From positions 14,283,001 to 14,347,000 of the forward strand of contig OX940866.1 in NCBI GenBank assembly GCA_954871525.1: 64,000 nt of DNA. The letters run 5' to 3'. The position numbers were made by a program, and so were the translations under genes. Under the pieces are notes generated by a model, which was not told the origin of the DNA, searched no databases, and worked only from the letters and a program-made list of their open reading frames with translations. The stretch comes from Parietaria judaica. Taxonomy: Eukaryota > Streptophyta > Magnoliopsida > Rosales > Urticaceae. This document shows, piece by piece, positions 60,816 through 64,000 of this stretch. Position 1 is the first letter of the stretch. Each line of letters opens with the position of its first letter.

Positions 60816-61342
60816 GAATCATTCAGTGGTTCGGGAGATGTGTCGAATTGATATTACTTGGGACTGTTGATACTGAGATAATTGGATTAATCTTACTGAT
60901 AATTGATGATATTTGACATTGATGTTGAGATTGATCTTTTGTTATGTTTTTTTTTTTTAAATATTGGGTAAACTGTGGCTAATGTATCCAAAGTTTGTTT
61001 TTGCGCGGATTATGTACACAATGTTTTATTTCGACGGCTAATATACCTAATGTTTACTTCGTTAGATTTTTGCCAACTTTCCATCCATTCTCTGTTACAG
61101 TTGCCACGTCAGCTTTCCACTTGTCATTTCCACGTCAGCTTTCCACGTGTTATTTCCACGTCATTTCCACGTGTCAGTTCCACAACCCAAAAAAAAAAAC
61201 GACACCAAAAAAACGACACAGAAAAAAAAACCGACATGAATCTAAGATAGTGAAGAAACGACAGTAGAAGAAAAACGACACTAAAAAAGTTTAGTTTAAG
61301 AAAAATGACATTGTAAGAAAAACGATGATATATAAAAAGCAT

Positions 61343-61344
<2 letters not shown>

Positions 61345-61384
<40 letters not shown>
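61345..61384. repeat. (AT)n microsatellite in the MULE
   Basis: About 20 uninterrupted TA/AT dinucleotides in the non-coding part of the element, downstream of the internal gene. Confidence 0.9.
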
Positions 61385-61389
<5 letters not shown>

Positions 61390-61589
61390 GCAACAACTTA
61401 ATAATAGATTGTAAATTAATAATTTATAGTTCCAAAATACGAAGGGCAACGGCTTACTACGTGACATGTTCCAAAATAAGCCGTGCAAAAAAAAAAACTT
61501 AGACCGGGACATGTTCCAAAATACTTTCTACTTGCATAGGTCTTCACATGTTTTAAATAACATAATATGTAGTAACAAGTCTCAAAACA

Positions 61590-62923
61590 CTAATTTTGAG
61601 AATCGATATCTTGAGTTGGCTGAGGAGCCGAGGATGAAGGGTTGCTTGTCGCTGCCTCTCTTTCCCGCTGCTTTGCCTTCCACAGTTTCCTCTTAAGAGA
61701 TTCGCCCGTCATATTCGCTTTTGGGGGCCGTCCCATCCGTTTCAGTGTGCGAACCTACAATCAATATTGATTTTGACCAAAATAAAACAATTTTTGCAGC
61801 TAATAATACATCAATAAAACAGATTAAAAAAATACAATACCTGACTTTTGGACGGATTTTTGCACGTTCGGCGAGAATGTCCTTCCTTGCCGCAGTTTCC
61901 GCAATGGTTGGCTTGACCAATTCTAGATGCCTTAGTTGGTCCGTGGGTAACTTCACCAACTCCCCTCTTTCTCTTAATCTTCGGGCGCCAAACATAAATT
62001 CATTGCTTTGTCTCACACGAACTAGTTCTCCGTCTTCCTCAACATAGATTTCCGCAGAGTTATCGGACAGGTATGGATCCTCCTCGTTGCCCTCGTTGGT
62101 GAGGTCTTCTGCCACCGTTTTCCACCAAAGTTTTCCACTACGCTCATACCATGAAATTTCTTGAGCTATTTCCTGGGGATCGTCTTGGGCCTCGTCTTGG
62201 CCGTCGTATTGGCCAATGTCTTGGGCTTCATCTTGTGCCTCACCACCATCACATTGCTCCCACCAAGAAATATCATCTCTGACCTCATCCAAAGTATCTG
62301 TGTCATCTGCATAATCAACACAAAGTCAAAGTTAATGAATAAAATATACTTACACAAATGCGTTTATTAAACATCAATAAAATATGTAACCAATCAGGAA
62401 TTAAAAAAAACCTATTCACGTGCTTAAATAGCAATAAAAAAATGTGCTAAGACCATAAGACAATGACAAACAGACAACACCTATTCCAACAAATAAAAAA
62501 TGACTAAGACAACACCATGTATTCAATAATCAACTCATAGACAACTTTCAGCATTGGGACCATCACGAGGACAACATTCAACACTGGGTCTTGACTAAGA
62601 TTGGGACTTTATCAGAAAAAGACAAAAAAATTGTATTCAATATTCTCAACTACATAAAGATTCAAAACAGGGAATATATTAAAGTGAGCATTCAGCATCT
62701 CGACAACACAATCCTCAAAAGTGGAACTTTTCTCTGAAACCATAAAGTCAATCCCTTAAAAAAAACACTTCTACAGAGTCTCAAACCCAGAAGTGAGAAC
62801 ATTGAAGTGCGAACATTTGCCACAGTACATACCTGGAATTTTGGGCTGAATATTGGGGTCCTTTAGCGGAGGAGGAGGATCAGCATCGCACTCAGCCTCC
62901 ATCGCCGCCATCAAACGAAGCAT
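61590..62923 (-). CDS. Unrecognised 3-exon gene inside the MULE
   Basis: Model: exon 1 62923-62833, exon 2 62306-61846, exon 3 61754-61590; 238 aa, phases consistent. The N-terminus MLRLMAAMEAECDADPPPPL is acidic. Exon 2 has tryptophan-containing WWEQCDGGE, an acidic Gln/Asp repeat (QDEAQDIGQYDGQDEAQDDP) and a polar region EFMFGARRLRERGELVKLP. Exon 3 is basic with KRMGRPPKANM, an AT-hook-like GRPPK, and ends Ser/Gln-rich. The exon 2 donor is uncertain: GTCAGG at 61845 keeps the frame open, whereas the stronger-looking GTATTG at 61840 leads to an early TGA. I do not recognise the family. A captured host gene or a MULE accessory protein (DNA-binding) are both possible. Confidence 0.55.
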
Positions 62924-63341
62924 TAGGGCTGAGATGGTCGGGGTCGGTAGGGAAAGGTCGAGGTTGGGGAGTGAGATGGTCGAGGTTGGGGAGTGAGAGG
63001 GTCGATTTAGGGCTGAAATAAATTAGGGTTTGATTTTAATTTTATTTTAATTTAATTATAATGTGTAAATTAATCTGAGCCATCCATTTAAATTACTCAT
63101 TAAATCTCAACCCTTGATATAAATAATTTATTTAAGATTTATTTTATCAGCCAAATTACTGTGTATTATCGAGCCATGGACGTGGAGGTGACGTGGAGCT
63201 TAACAGAGAATGGATGGAAAAGTGAAAAAAATCTAACGGAATAAACATTAGGTATATTAGCCGTCGAAATAAAACATTGTGTACATAATCCGCACAAAAA
63301 CAAACTTTGGGTACATTAGCCACAGTTTACCCTTAAATATT

Positions 63342-64000
63342 TATAAAGGTTTTAGAGTTAAAGAACCAATTAACTCCATTATAAATTCGACAAATGTCAA
63401 ATTGTGATAATATATAAATATATATTAAAATTTCTCTTAAGCAATGAATTAAAAACCCATTTGAAAATGAATTAAAAGGATTATATTGTCTTGTTACTTT
63501 TATTCTATCTTGTTTATTTTGTTAGAGCAGCTCTTGATTTATGGACTGAGCCAAATGATTGCCCGTTTATTTAGTTAGATTGGAGAAGTGAGTGAACTTT
63601 CGAATTTAATATTAAAAATACAAAGCACACTGAAAATCGTGAAATAATTTATTCATACATTGCTGCAATTCCATATCAATTAAACATAACATATTTGCGG
63701 CATAGATTTTTAAAATTATTAATGGACTGACACAATTTTATTTTTATTTTTGTCTAAATTATGAGAGATTAGAAATATTTTCAACTCTTAAGTTTTAAAA
63801 AATTTCCCATGATATTTTTAGAAAATACTAAATAGTCCGAAACACAACTTTTTTCCGAAAGATTAGTGTTAATTATTATCTTTCCGTCTACTTTTCATCC
63901 TGTAAAAAAACATTTCGAATCCTTCAAACTGAAAAGTCGTAGCTATTAAAAACACATGAGTTTTATTCGTACGATCCGAAGAAAGACACTAAATTTATAG
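63342..64000. other. AT-rich flank, nothing recognised
   Basis: The first bases resemble the sequence at 59750-59800 (AAGAACCAATTAACTCCATT...AAATT.GACAAAT), suggesting a duplicated flank of the PPR copies. No coding or structured repeat is seen. Confidence 0.45.

Larger units (their letters stand above)
60966..63332 (-). mobile_element. Mutator-like element (MULE) with 9-bp TSD and internal gene
   Basis: Terminal inverted repeats of about 150 bp (60966-61120, 63180-63332) start GGGTAAACTGTGGCTAATGT and stay ~93% identical through TTATGTACACAATGTTTTAT and CCATCCATTCTCTGTTA. The 9-bp duplication TTAAATATT is perfect (60957-60965, 63333-63341). Long TIRs with 9-bp duplications are the mark of Mutator-like elements. 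No transposase (MURA/MULE domain) is present in 2367 bp; instead it carries a three-exon gene on the minus strand, so it is non-autonomous and Pack-MULE-like. Confidence 0.9.

Overview
This window is nuclear DNA of a flowering plant, probably a eudicot. It holds an 18-exon mitochondrial ETF-ubiquinone oxidoreductase gene, a single-exon BAHD acyltransferase, a group I bZIP transcription factor gene, decayed RFL-type PPR genes and a dense layer of plant transposons. The transposons include Tat-type Ty3/gypsy, Ty1/copia, a Cassandra-like LTR with 5S rRNA sequence, hAT-type MITEs, a Mutator-like element and a Helitron end. I could not fix the species.

Layout. 361-5370: a non-autonomous LTR retrotransposon on the minus strand (841-bp LTRs, target duplication GCAAT). 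5620-6936 (-): intact BAHD acyltransferase. 7091-8379: a duplicated upstream region and a foldback element. 8556-20363 (+): complete ETFQO gene of 631 codons plus stop, whose intron 5 carries a 5.2-kb copia element in sense orientation with only 112-bp LTRs. 20835-21293: a MITE. 22490-26175 (-): complete four-exon bZIP gene (411 aa). 26640-28880: no recognisable gene. 28885-43835: a decayed Tat-lineage gypsy element on the minus strand. It carries gag, protease, RT, two RNase H domains and integrase, then a 3' tandem-repeat array and an oppositely oriented extra ORF. Three separate solo LTRs have landed inside it, each with a recognisable target duplication (two exact, one 4/5). 43836-60515: three tandem copies of an RFL-type PPR gene, all broken; copy A is split by a second copia element (44373-49628). 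Between the copies lie four hAT-like MITEs with perfect 8-bp duplications, the Cassandra-like LTR, a Helitron 3' end and exon-like islands. 60966-63332: a Mutator-like element with ~150-bp terminal inverted repeats and a perfect 9-bp duplication, carrying an unrecognised three-exon gene.

The genes do not form an operon or pathway. ETFQO serves mitochondrial electron transfer from branched-chain amino-acid and lysine catabolism to ubiquinone. The bZIP is a nuclear regulator. The BAHD enzyme is a cytosolic acyl-CoA-dependent acyltransferase of specialised metabolism. The PPR cluster is a birth-and-death array in which no copy visible here is intact. Apart from the three intact single-copy genes and the gene inside the Mutator-like element, every coding region shows stops or frameshifts. 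Target duplications allow a relative insertion history to be read directly from the sequence.
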